In this document: piece by piece, positions 16,605-23,832 of the stretch
Numbering within the stretch: the stretch's first letter is position 1
Layout: each line of letters begins with the position of its first letter
NCBI GenBank assembly: GCA_902749685.1
Contig: CACVKW010000802.1
Span: 1-48,335 of the forward strand
DNA: 48,335 nucleotides
DNA from: Olavius sp. associated proteobacterium Delta 1
GTDB taxonomy: Bacteria; Desulfobacterota; Desulfobacteria; Desulfobacterales; JAFDCJ01
Direction of reading: 5' to 3'
Program-made: the position numbers and the translations under genes
The notes under the pieces: generated by a model
Seen by the model: only the letters and a program-made list of their open reading frames with translations
Told to the model about the DNA's origin: nothing
Databases searched by the model: none

Positions 16605-17864
16605 TTAAATACTTTTTACAGGTATGACTTCTCGTGAATACTTGCCGTTTTGTACTGTCCGCAGAAGAATCTTATCTCCTGCGGGACTGAATACAGGATC
16701 CCAGAGTGCATCATATTCCGTCTGCCAAATCCGATCATTGAATGCGACGGTATATTTGCCGTTGCGTTCGACCTTAACTGCCAGATCATTTATGGCGGGA
16801 CTGAAGACAGGCCGCCAGGCCATGTCAAAAGTGTTTTTCCACGCCAGACCATCCACCGCAACGGTCCATTTCCCATTCGTATTACCGATCGCCGCAATTT
16901 GATTGCCTGTGGGGCTGAATACGACATCCGTGATGAGGTCACCAAACGTTACCGGCCAGGGCTTGCCGTCTATTGCGATGGTCCATTTGCCATACTTCGG
17001 GGCAACGATCGCAGCCAGCTTGCTGCCATCCGGGCTGTAGACCGGATGCCAGAGCTGGAAGAATTTGCGATCCCAGATAATCTGGTCGTCGCAGGCCAGG
17101 CACCATTTACCGTTTGCCCTCACCGGGGCGACGACCGATCCATTTTGTGGGTGAAAAACGGGCTCCCAGACACAACCAAAGGTTTTTTCCCAGGACCTGC
17201 CATTTACGGCAATCGTATAATCGGTAAGACTGTGTCTAACTTCGGCCGCCATTGTTTGGCCGTCGGCACTAATCGCCGTATGCCAGACATTGACATATTG
17301 ACAATCCCAGGTTTTGCCGTCCAGGGCTGCAGTGAATGCACCCTGTTGGAATTTATGGATTTCTCCTTCTGCGAATTCCACTACCTGAACCGATGCGGCC
17401 GTTTTGGTTCCATCGGGACTTAACGTGGGGTTCGTCATATTGGGAAAGGTTTGACTCCATGGGACATCATCGAGGGCCATGCAGTAGGTCATATCCTGCT
17501 GAACCGCTACCGCAATATGTCTGCCATCCGGGCTGAACAACGTATTCCAGACATAGCCGAATTTGTTTTCCCAGGGTATGCCGTCCACTGCCACCGTCCA
17601 CTCACCCATTTCCGAAACCAGTGCCGTCAGACGGCCGTCGGGAGCAAACCGAAGATACCATATTTTATCAAATATGCTTTGCCAGGTTTGGCCGTTGACG
17701 CAGACGTTGAATTCACTTTCCGCCAAATTGACGATTGCAGCGATTTTTTCTCCATCCGGACTTAGATACGGCTCCTCGACCCAGTTGAAGGTCTGCTTCC
17801 ATTGGTTGATATCTGCAATTTCTCGGTTGCCGATATCCCAATCCCAGTTGTTTATTTCCTGCAT
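16605..17864 (-). CDS. tmcD: Tmc complex Trp-rich repeat protein (TmcD-like)
   Basis: A 419-residue protein with no signal peptide, built of about ten repeats of 35-47 residues. Each has the plan: W or F, then FSPDGxxxA, a variable strand, GKWTVAVDGxPW, then xxFxxVW. The regular SPDG turn and strand spacing imply a beta-propeller, and Trp content is strikingly high. This matches the description of TmcD, the tryptophan-rich subunit of the Tmc complex, as I recall it; its role is unknown and could be structural or docking on the cytoplasmic face. It is the first gene of the tmcDCBA order here, with AGGGAG upstream of its ATG. One repeat (about residues 165-185) carries a longer insert. Confidence 0.8.
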   Translation of the reverse strand: MQEINNWDWDIGNREIADINQWKQTFNWVEEPYLSPDGEKIAAIVNLAESEFNVCVNGQTWQSIFDKIWYLRFAPDGRLTALVSEMGEWTVAVDGIPWENKFGYVWNTLFSPDGRHIAVAVQQDMTYCMALDDVPWSQTFPNMTNPTLSPDGTKTAASVQVVEFAEGEIHKFQQGAFTAALDGKTWDCQYVNVWHTAISADGQTMAAEVRHSLTDYTIAVNGRSWEKTFGCVWEPVFHPQNGSVVAPVRANGKWCLACDDQIIWDRKFFQLWHPVYSPDGSKLAAIVAPKYGKWTIAIDGKPWPVTFGDLITDVVFSPTGNQIAAIGNTNGKWTVAVDGLAWKNTFDMAWRPVFSPAINDLAVKVERNGKYTVAFNDRIWQTEYDALWDPVFSPAGDKILLRTVQNGKYSREVIPVKSI

Positions 17865-17885
17865 TGCTTATGCTCCCTGTTTTTG

Positions 17886-18052
17886 GAGGTTCAAGGTTAA
17901 AGGGTTTCGGTTCACATTTAATTTCTTTCATATTGATCGGCCAGGTCTATGTTCTGACTATTAATCATCCAGGATTGGCCTCTTTATACTTTTTTTGTTC
18001 ATCGGGTCTCTATCTTTTTAACCTATGAACCTCTGAACTTTGAACCCTTCGA
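17886..18052. repeat. two GGTTCAA-type heptad tracts upstream of tmcD
   Basis: GAGGTTC, AAGGTTA, AAGGGTT, TCGGTTC (17886-17913) and, inverted, TTAACCT, ATGAACC, TCTGAAC, TTTGAAC (18018-18045) enclose the 191-bp gap between the receiver gene and tmcD. The two tracts could pair. The tmcD promoter should lie here or upstream, but I see no convincing -35/-10. Confidence 0.6.
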
Positions 18053-18055
18053 CGT

Positions 18056-18451
18056 TCATCCGATAAGGCGCTCAGTCAGCTTTAAAATTTCTTCAGCCTC
18101 CGGCGGTTTTTCCAAATAAGCGGCCGGTTCCGGAATAGAGCTGTCTATGCGCGCGTTCAGCATTTTGAGATAATGGGCGAAGGTATTTTTTGCGACGGCA
18201 GACATAAAGATAACCGGTATGTTCATCAGGTTCTCGTCGGTTTTTAATTGCCGGTACATCTGAACACCGCCTTCACCGGGCATCATGACGTCTAAAATAA
18301 TTAGATCAGGATAAATATCCCTGGCCTTGCGAAGACCTTCGCTGCCATTCTTCGTCAAGACCGGCCAGTACCCGCTGGTTTCCAGTAATGTGGATATGAA
18401 AATCCGCATATCCAATTCATCTTCAACGATAAGGACCGTTTTCCTTTTCAT
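18056..18451 (-). CDS. single-domain response regulator
   Basis: A 131-residue receiver. The pocket is LIVEDE (7-12), phospho-acceptor Asp54 in ILDVMMPG, and the conserved Lys lies in YLEKPPEAEE. It is clearly paralogous to the regulator at 26111-26518: both have the same QMYRQLKTDE/QTYQQFKTDE segment, a MSA(V/I)AK motif and an insertion before the last strand ending in PEPxAYxEKPP. There is no output domain. It sits between the universal stress protein gene and tmcD on the same strand, so it may be co-expressed with either. ATGAGG lies about 9 nt before the ATG. Confidence 0.85.
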   Translation of the reverse strand: MKRKTVLIVEDELDMRIFISTLLETSGYWPVLTKNGSEGLRKARDIYPDLIILDVMMPGEGGVQMYRQLKTDENLMNIPVIFMSAVAKNTFAHYLKMLNARIDSSIPEPAAYLEKPPEAEEILKLTERLIG

Positions 18452-18470
18452 TCAAAAACCTCATCCCGGG

Positions 18471-18533
18471 CAAGCCGGAATTGAAAATTGAAGATTGCAA
18501 ATTGAATATTTGTTGATGCCGCTTCGCTCCGTC
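18471..18533. repeat. ATTGAAG heptad repeat with conserved CGCT-rich tail
   Basis: GGAATTG, AAAATTG, AAGATTG, CAAATTG, AATATTT, GTTGATG then the tail CCGCTTCGCTCCGTC. The same head and tail occur at 44680-44734, and related forms at 22403-22436 and (inverted) 22659-22708, so the tail is a shared module, not chance. Confidence 0.75.
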
Positions 18534-18687
18534 ATTTTTAATATTGATCCGCGGACCTTAAATTTTCAATCGTTACAAGATAGCAAAAATATCTCGATCC
18601 TCCGCCCCGGCCAAGCCATATAATTTACATAAATGGCGACTTAGCTACCTAATCCTCTTTATGGCAGCAGTTGAGAAACGCCGCTGA

Positions 18688-19611
18688 TCAGGGTTCGGCG
18701 ACTTTGTCAGGATGATTTACACTGGCCACCGGGCAGGCCGACCGCAGAACAACCTGTTCGACGGTGCTTCCGAGGACTGCTTTTTCAGGATCAATTTCTC
18801 TGGTGTGGTGCGCCATTACAATTAAATCGCCGGTCTTTTCACGCGCGAATTTGAGTATCTCGACGTAGGGAAGCCCTTCACGAACCTCCAATGAATAATT
18901 GTCATAGCCGTTCATTTTGGAGATATACCGTTTTTGCATTTCATCTTTGGCTTTTTCGATCATCTCTTCTATTTCGGTTTGCCCCATGATGCGCCCGGAA
19001 TCGTGGCTGTTGATATCACAGGCGTGGAACAGATGGAGCTTGGCGCCGACCTCTCTGGCCAGCTTATAGGCAAACATGTATGCATAATCGGAGGCTTTGG
19101 AAAAATCGGTACCAAAAATGATATTGGAAAACAGCTTCCAGCAGGTGGTACAAGGCCTGCTGATAATCACAACCGGGCAGCGCGCGGACTTGGCGACTTT
19201 TTGCATGGTACTGCCGGCCACACTTCGATAGCGGGCGGCGCCGACTTCTTCCTGGCGGGTATGGGCGCCCATGATGATTAGATCGATGTCATCTTTGCGC
19301 GCTTTCCTTAAAATCTCCCGGTGAGGAACGCCGACGGCGGCTTCAATGGAGACGTTGTCGCAATCGGTCAGCAATACGTCATAGGTATTTTTCATCTCCT
19401 CTTTAACCCAATCGATGTAATCCGGATCTGGCTGCTCTAACTCACCGGTCCTGGCATCGATCACAAACGGGCTATACCCGCGGGAAGGGATTCCGAGCAC
19501 ATGGAATACGCATAGTTGGGCATCCCACTTCAACTCTAAATCAAACGCGACTTTGGCGGCATTGTCGCAAGTTGGTGATGCCGTTGTGGCAAAAAGAATT
19601 TTGTTAAACAT
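18688..19611 (-). CDS. tandem universal stress protein (UspA-type)
   Basis: A 307-residue cytosolic protein of two UspA domains. The first (1-150) ends in the ATP-loop pattern IIMGAHTR...SVAGSTMQKV and SARCPVVII; the second (about 158-300) in IVMAHHTREI...VLGSTVEQVV and SACPVASV. GxxG...GS loops in both suggest nucleotide binding. Such tandem proteins are induced in energy or stress shifts. The gene overlaps functionally with its upstream neighbour: the Shine-Dalgarno AGGAGGTGA also encodes the last Arg-Arg-stop of that gene. Both probably belong to one operon read from the sigma-54-type promoter at 20215-20229. Confidence 0.9.
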   Translation of the reverse strand: MFNKILFATTASPTCDNAAKVAFDLELKWDAQLCVFHVLGIPSRGYSPFVIDARTGELEQPDPDYIDWVKEEMKNTYDVLLTDCDNVSIEAAVGVPHREILRKARKDDIDLIIMGAHTRQEEVGAARYRSVAGSTMQKVAKSARCPVVIISRPCTTCWKLFSNIIFGTDFSKASDYAYMFAYKLAREVGAKLHLFHACDINSHDSGRIMGQTEIEEMIEKAKDEMQKRYISKMNGYDNYSLEVREGLPYVEILKFAREKTGDLIVMAHHTREIDPEKAVLGSTVEQVVLRSACPVASVNHPDKVAEP

Positions 19612-19614
19612 ATT

Positions 19615-20148
19615 TCACCTCCTCATTTCACACTGGGCTGGGGTTAGGTGGAAGCTGAGCTGCCATGCAATCCCATCGATGAACTCAAATAGCGTAAAAA
19701 CGGTATCAAATTCGAATATGTCGACTGAGTCTCCGAAAATCACGTGTTTGAGTCGTCCAAGCTTTACCGGCAAGTCCAACAGGCTTTCCAGCTGCAAGGA
19801 TCTAATTTCAAATGCTTCGTTATCATGGACCCCTGAAAAAGAGTTGTATATTTCCAGTCGTTTTTCTGGAAACCCAATCATTTCAACGGTTTTACTGAAT
19901 TCAAGGTAATCGGGTGCGCCGACAGCACATCCCTCTCGCGGGCAAATGCGATACTGCTCGGTATAGGTGGGGAAAAATGTATTCAAATCGACCAGCGATC
20001 GGTATTGATCGAGCATCTGAAAGAAGCTCCTCAGTGTGTACCCGTCTTCAAGTTCTATCTGTGAGCTGAGATAACTCAGGATATCCGATGCCACCCCTTT
20101 TCCGTTGTGGTCGATGGCGCCATTCTTTTTTAGTGAGACAGCATTCAT
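19615..20148 (-). CDS. hypothetical protein, first gene of USP operon (177 aa)
   Basis: I do not recognise this 177-residue soluble protein. It has a polar N-terminus, a helical segment (GVASDILSYLSSQIELEDGY) and two Cys in YRICPREGCAVGAPDY, which could be a metal or redox pair. The C-terminal part (DLPVKLGRLKHVIFGDSVDI, then FEFDTVFTLFEFIDGIAWQL) is rich in acidic and aromatic residues. Its final codons form the ribosome binding site for the universal stress protein, so the two are translationally coupled. A -24/-12 promoter lies 67-81 nt upstream. It may sense or bind a partner of the stress protein, but this is only position-based. Confidence 0.75.
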   Translation of the reverse strand: MNAVSLKKNGAIDHNGKGVASDILSYLSSQIELEDGYTLRSFFQMLDQYRSLVDLNTFFPTYTEQYRICPREGCAVGAPDYLEFSKTVEMIGFPEKRLEIYNSFSGVHDNEAFEIRSLQLESLLDLPVKLGRLKHVIFGDSVDIFEFDTVFTLFEFIDGIAWQLSFHLTPAQCEMRR

Positions 20149-20214
20149 AGCGGTCTTTCGTTTATGAGTCGGGTTGCTTGCATCTAAGAACGGTCGTGTT
20201 TATCAATCTGTTGA

Positions 20215-20229
20215 GCATGATTTGTGCCA
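20215..20229 (-). promoter_or_regulatory. sigma-54-type -24/-12 promoter
   Basis: Read on the minus strand: TGGCACAAATCATGC. The GG and GC dinucleotides have the strict sigma-54 spacing, and TGGCAC matches the -24 consensus exactly; the -12 half is ATGC instead of TTGC. It lies 66 nt before the start of the 177-aa gene, and a sigma-54 activator is encoded immediately upstream on the same strand. Confidence 0.7.
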
Positions 20230-20539
20230 AAATATTTTTTTTAATCAGACAAAAAAAATATGTATAAATTTCAAAATGTTAAACGGACTCGTGCCTTGGG
20301 TTGACAGTTGGTGGAGGGGAATTGGTGTTGCAGATATGAAACATCCTGCTGGTAGATTAGAGGCGGGAATGGATCTTTATAAAATGACTATTAATCAATT
20401 TAATATATTATTTCAAATAAATAGATTTAAGTGAGTGATGGGGAAAGGCTGATAGGTGAAGGGGAAAGACGTTTTGCAACGAAATGCAACAAATGATGCG
20501 CATCGCTGCAACTATATTTAACCAGGTGTTATTCAGGGT

Positions 20540-20632
20540 CGAGCATCCAGGATCATGGATCCAGTATCCAGAATCAAGGATGTAACATCCAGCATCGAGC
20601 ATCCGGCATCAAGATTCCAGTATCCAGCATCA
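20540..20632. repeat. thirteen-unit AGxATCC heptad array
   Basis: An unbroken run of 7-bp units (AGCATCC, AGGATCA, TGGATCC, AGTATCC, AGAATCA, AGGATGT, AACATCC, AGCATCG, AGCATCC, GGCATCA, AGATTCC, AGTATCC, AGCATCA). Bases drift but the period never slips. It separates the sigma-54 activator from the operon it probably controls. The rest of the 513-bp gap (20149-20661) is AT-rich with no gene; an enhancer-binding site for the activator would be expected here but is not obvious. Confidence 0.85.
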
Positions 20633-20661
20633 CACCAAAAGTGTCACCATCGTGAAATTTT

Positions 20662-22401
20662 CTAATTACTCCGCCCTATCGAGGTTAGGTCATATTTTTT
20701 CATTTTACGCCATAAGGTGGTGCGATTAATGGCGAGGGCTGTGGCGGTTTTGCCTTTATTCCAGTTGTGCTTTCGCAACATGTTTAAAATCAGGGTTCTT
20801 TCGCTGAATTCAATTTCTTTTTCAAAGGACCGGTTTTCTTCGGCCGGCACCGGCGCTGCAATGCCTCCTTGAAGCGCAAGGGGCAGGTGGCTGCGTTCGA
20901 TTGTTTTGTCGCGACAGACAATCAGGGCATGCTCAATAATATTTTCCAGTTCTCGGATGTTTCCGGGATAGTCATAATTTAAAAGCACTTCCATGGCGCC
21001 GTTGGTAAACTTATCAGCCCGGGTATCCCGGGTGGCACTCATACGCTTTAGTATGTGGGATATTAAAAGCGGAATATCGGCTCTTCTGGATTTTAAAGGG
21101 GGCAATTCCAGCCGCATGACATTCAGTCTATAAAATAGATCTTCCCGGAAACGCTTTTCCCGCACCAGTCGGCCCAGATTCTGGTTAGTGGCCGACATGA
21201 TTCGAACATCGACCTTGGTGGTTTTTCGGCTGCCCAATGGATAAAATTCCTTGTCCTCCAGGACCCGCAATAGCTTGGCCTGCAACGCCAGCGGCAAATC
21301 CCCGATTTCATCCAGAAAAATGGTTCCGCCGTTGGCCTCCTGAAACCGTCCCGGCTTATCTTTTTCCGCTCCTGTAAATGCGCCTTTCACATAGCCGAAC
21401 ATTTCCGATTCAAGCAGATTGTCCGGCAATGCCGCGCAGTTTACCTTCACCAGAGGCTTATTGGCACGCGGGCTGACGTTGTGAATTACCTTGGCCAAAA
21501 TATCTTTGCCGGTTCCGGTGGGACCTTCGATGAGGATGGTGGCTTCGCTTGATGCCACTCCCGGAATAATTTCAAATATTTTCTGAATTGCAGGATCCTT
21601 ACCCACCATATCATAAAATGTATAACGCCCTTTTATTTCGCTGTTAAATTGGTACTTCAGCGACAGGTCGGTAATGGTTGCCAGACCGCCCACTATGCTG
21701 CCGCTCTCATTTTTAAGGGCCATGTAATTGGCGCGTATTGGTATGGGCTGCCCTTGCCGGGTATTTATTGCGCCATCGGTGTTCGAACGCGGCTGACCAC
21801 CGGCTATCGTCTCTTTAAACAGCAGCAGGTCTTGACTGGTGGCCTTGCCGAATAGTTTGCTGCAGGATTTGCCGATTACCTCGCTGCGGGTGAATCCAGT
21901 AATGCTTTCAGCGGTGCTGTTGAATAGCGTGATATGCCCCCCCCGATCGACTGTGAGAACACCGATATCAAGATGATCCAGGATGCTTTTTAGACGACGG
22001 TCATCATGTCTGACGCGTTCAAGGAGATCTTTGAAGGCTGAATGGTCCTGAAAAACCTCGATACACCCTAAGGGCGCTTCATCCGGACCATAGATGGGCG
22101 AAACGATTCTGGTAATGCTGCTATTCTCATTCGTCTGATCGGTTACCTCAAAATCGATACTAATTGATTTGTCGCCACTTTTAATCGCTTCCAAATATAC
22201 GCATTTTTCGCCGCACAGTGGGTCAAGAAATATGTGGTGGCAGTATTCTCCTCTCAGATCCGATTCCGCATACCCGGTAATTATTTCGGCCGAGTTGTTT
22301 AACGAGATGATTTTGCGATCCGGCGATAAAACCATTACACCAATAGATAAGTAATCAAAAATATCGCTAAGCTGGCTGTATTTAATGAGTAAATCATCCA
22401 T
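20662..22401 (-). CDS. sigma-54-dependent transcriptional activator with two PAS domains
   Basis: A 579-residue enhancer-binding protein. Order: PAS (about 10-125, with Cys54, Cys63 and Cys67), PAS (about 135-245), AAA+ domain (about 262-490) with Walker A GPTGTGKD (293-300), the sigma-54-contact loop GAFTGA (340-345), Walker B GGTIFLDE, and arginine-finger region, then a Fis-type helix-turn-helix (KGKTATALAINRTTLWRKMK). No receiver domain, so activity is set by the PAS sensors. It lies just before a -24/-12 promoter and the stress-protein operon, its likely target. The ATG at 22401 has no ribosome site because a heptad repeat abuts it, so the start or translation level is uncertain. Confidence 0.9.
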   Translation of the reverse strand: MDDLLIKYSQLSDIFDYLSIGVMVLSPDRKIISLNNSAEIITGYAESDLRGEYCHHIFLDPLCGEKCVYLEAIKSGDKSISIDFEVTDQTNENSSITRIVSPIYGPDEAPLGCIEVFQDHSAFKDLLERVRHDDRRLKSILDHLDIGVLTVDRGGHITLFNSTAESITGFTRSEVIGKSCSKLFGKATSQDLLLFKETIAGGQPRSNTDGAINTRQGQPIPIRANYMALKNESGSIVGGLATITDLSLKYQFNSEIKGRYTFYDMVGKDPAIQKIFEIIPGVASSEATILIEGPTGTGKDILAKVIHNVSPRANKPLVKVNCAALPDNLLESEMFGYVKGAFTGAEKDKPGRFQEANGGTIFLDEIGDLPLALQAKLLRVLEDKEFYPLGSRKTTKVDVRIMSATNQNLGRLVREKRFREDLFYRLNVMRLELPPLKSRRADIPLLISHILKRMSATRDTRADKFTNGAMEVLLNYDYPGNIRELENIIEHALIVCRDKTIERSHLPLALQGGIAAPVPAEENRSFEKEIEFSERTLILNMLRKHNWNKGKTATALAINRTTLWRKMKKYDLTSIGRSN

Positions 22402-22402
22402 A

Positions 22403-22436
22403 GGAATTGAAGATTGAAGATTGAAGAATGAATATT
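22403..22436. repeat. ATTGAAG heptad repeat abutting a start codon
   Basis: GGAATTG, AAGATTG, AAGATTG, AAGAATG, AATATTT, starting 2 nt upstream of the activator's ATG. On the gene's strand this is a pyrimidine-rich CAATCTTCAATTCCT with no Shine-Dalgarno match. Confidence 0.8.
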
Positions 22437-22658
22437 TGTGGAATTCTATCTTTTTTAATATCTGAATTTTTCACGTAGATCGTACCTGAAATGAAAGAAA
22501 TTGTATTTTGGGAAATGATCCGGTGCAAATTTTTTCGATAATCAATGCAGGAACTTTATCGACTTGGATTATTGCACAAACAAGCACGGGATTCTGCCTT
22601 ATTAGTCCTATTGTAATTTATATGTTGGATGCGGCTGATAAAGAAATAATAATTAAAT

Positions 22659-22708
22659 GACCGAGCGAAGCGAGAGCCTCAAATCTTCAATCTTCAATCT
22701 TCAATCCC
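22659..22708. repeat. ATTGAAG heptad repeat reaching into a coding end
   Basis: On the minus strand: GATTG, AAGATTG, AAGATTG, AAGATTT, GAGGCTC, TCGCTTCGCTCGGTC, the same head-plus-tail design as 18471-18533. Its first heptads encode the last residues and stop codon of the kinase gene ending at 22687. The remaining 22437-22658 interval shows no gene. Confidence 0.8.
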
Positions 22709-23832
22709 CTGGGTATCCTGATGATAAATTCAGTACCCACATTTTCATCCGATTTCACCATGATCACGCCTTGGTGTGCATCGATTATTTTTTTGGTCGC
22801 CATTAATCCAATGCCGGTGCCGGCACTTCCCTTTGTACTGAAAAACCTTTGAAATATTTTCTTTTTTATTGCATTGCTCATCCCGCTGCCGTTGTCCACT
22901 ACCTGGTATTCTACTCCCCAGTTCAGCTGGTTGCGGGATCGAATGGTAATTTTCTTTTTTTGATTGCCTGGATCTTCGCTTTTGCAGGCATCGACGGCAT
23001 TTGTGACAAGATTTAGCAGGCAGCGATGGATTAGTTCCGGGTCAAAAGAAATTTTTTCAAGACCCCGTCCAAGGTCAGCACTCATATCAATTCCCTGCTC
23101 TTTGGCCAGGGGCGCCATCAGGTGCACAACCTCCCGGGCCGGTTGGTTGGGATCAGCCAACTGATATTTAGGCTCGGTTCCCTTGGCATAGTTTAGCAGA
23201 TCCAGCGACAGGTTCGTGATTTTATCGACATTTCCTTTTATCATTTCCCAGCCCTGCATCAGGTATTGCCGATGGCTGAGCTCGATCCCCTTTTCCAGAA
23301 CGAAGGTGCCCCCTTTGAGACCTCCGGCAATATTTTTGATGGCGTGGGAGAGATCCGTCACGGTTTGTCCAACGGCTGCCAGTCGCTCTGCCTCAAGCAG
23401 TTTTTGGGTTTTTTCCCGCACAAGTTGCTCCAGGTTGTGAGTGTATTCGTTCAGTTGCCGCCGGATTGCGATCCGCTCCTGGGCCCTTTGCAGAGCGATT
23501 ACCAGAATGTCATCATTTATCGGTTTGGTCACAAAATCGGTCGCCTCATATTTAACGCTTTTGATGGCTAAATCCATGTCGCCGTGGCCGGTAATCATGA
23601 TGACCTCCGTCTCAGGGTCATGCTCCTTTATCCGCCGCAGCAACTCGATGCCATCCATCTCCGGCATTTTTATGTCCGTCAGAACAATCGAGGGGCACAC
23701 CTTTTTAAAGATCCGCAGGGCTTCTTGACCGTTTTCAGCGGTAACGACGTGGAAGCCCATATCCCTTAGAGAGATTCCCAGAACTTTGCGAATCCCCGCT
23801 TCATCATCGACTAATAGGATAGATTTTTCCAT
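22687..23832 (-). CDS. receiver-histidine kinase
   Basis: A 381-residue soluble kinase: receiver (3-117; Asp53 in LTDIKMPE, Lys103 in VTKPINDD), coiled linker, phosphorylation helix with His163 in DLSHAIKN, and a catalytic domain with Asn278, DNGSGM (313-318), and GTGIGL (338-343). No PAS or membrane segment: input must come through the receiver, presumably from the haem kinase encoded upstream. Its receiver and linker are near-copies of the kinase at 11548-13470, so the two share ancestry. The ATG overlaps the stop of the upstream kinase by one base (TGATG). The final residues LKIED are encoded by a heptad repeat. Confidence 0.9.
   Translation of the reverse strand: MEKSILLVDDEAGIRKVLGISLRDMGFHVVTAENGQEALRIFKKVCPSIVLTDIKMPEMDGIELLRRIKEHDPETEVIMITGHGDMDLAIKSVKYEATDFVTKPINDDILVIALQRAQERIAIRRQLNEYTHNLEQLVREKTQKLLEAERLAAVGQTVTDLSHAIKNIAGGLKGGTFVLEKGIELSHRQYLMQGWEMIKGNVDKITNLSLDLLNYAKGTEPKYQLADPNQPAREVVHLMAPLAKEQGIDMSADLGRGLEKISFDPELIHRCLLNLVTNAVDACKSEDPGNQKKKITIRSRNQLNWGVEYQVVDNGSGMSNAIKKKIFQRFFSTKGSAGTGIGLMATKKIIDAHQGVIMVKSDENVGTEFIIRIPRGLKIED

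Noticed and set aside
13987..17864. Alternative reading of the Tmc cluster as Hmc or DsrMKJOP
   Set aside because: There are only four subunits, the cytochrome has four haems (HmcA has many more), and the Trp-rich repeat protein is a Tmc-type partner; no molybdopterin or NrfD-type subunit is present.
20174..20434. Open frame of 86 codons on the plus strand
   Set aside because: No Shine-Dalgarno sequence, no family resemblance, and it covers the sigma-54 promoter region of the opposite strand.
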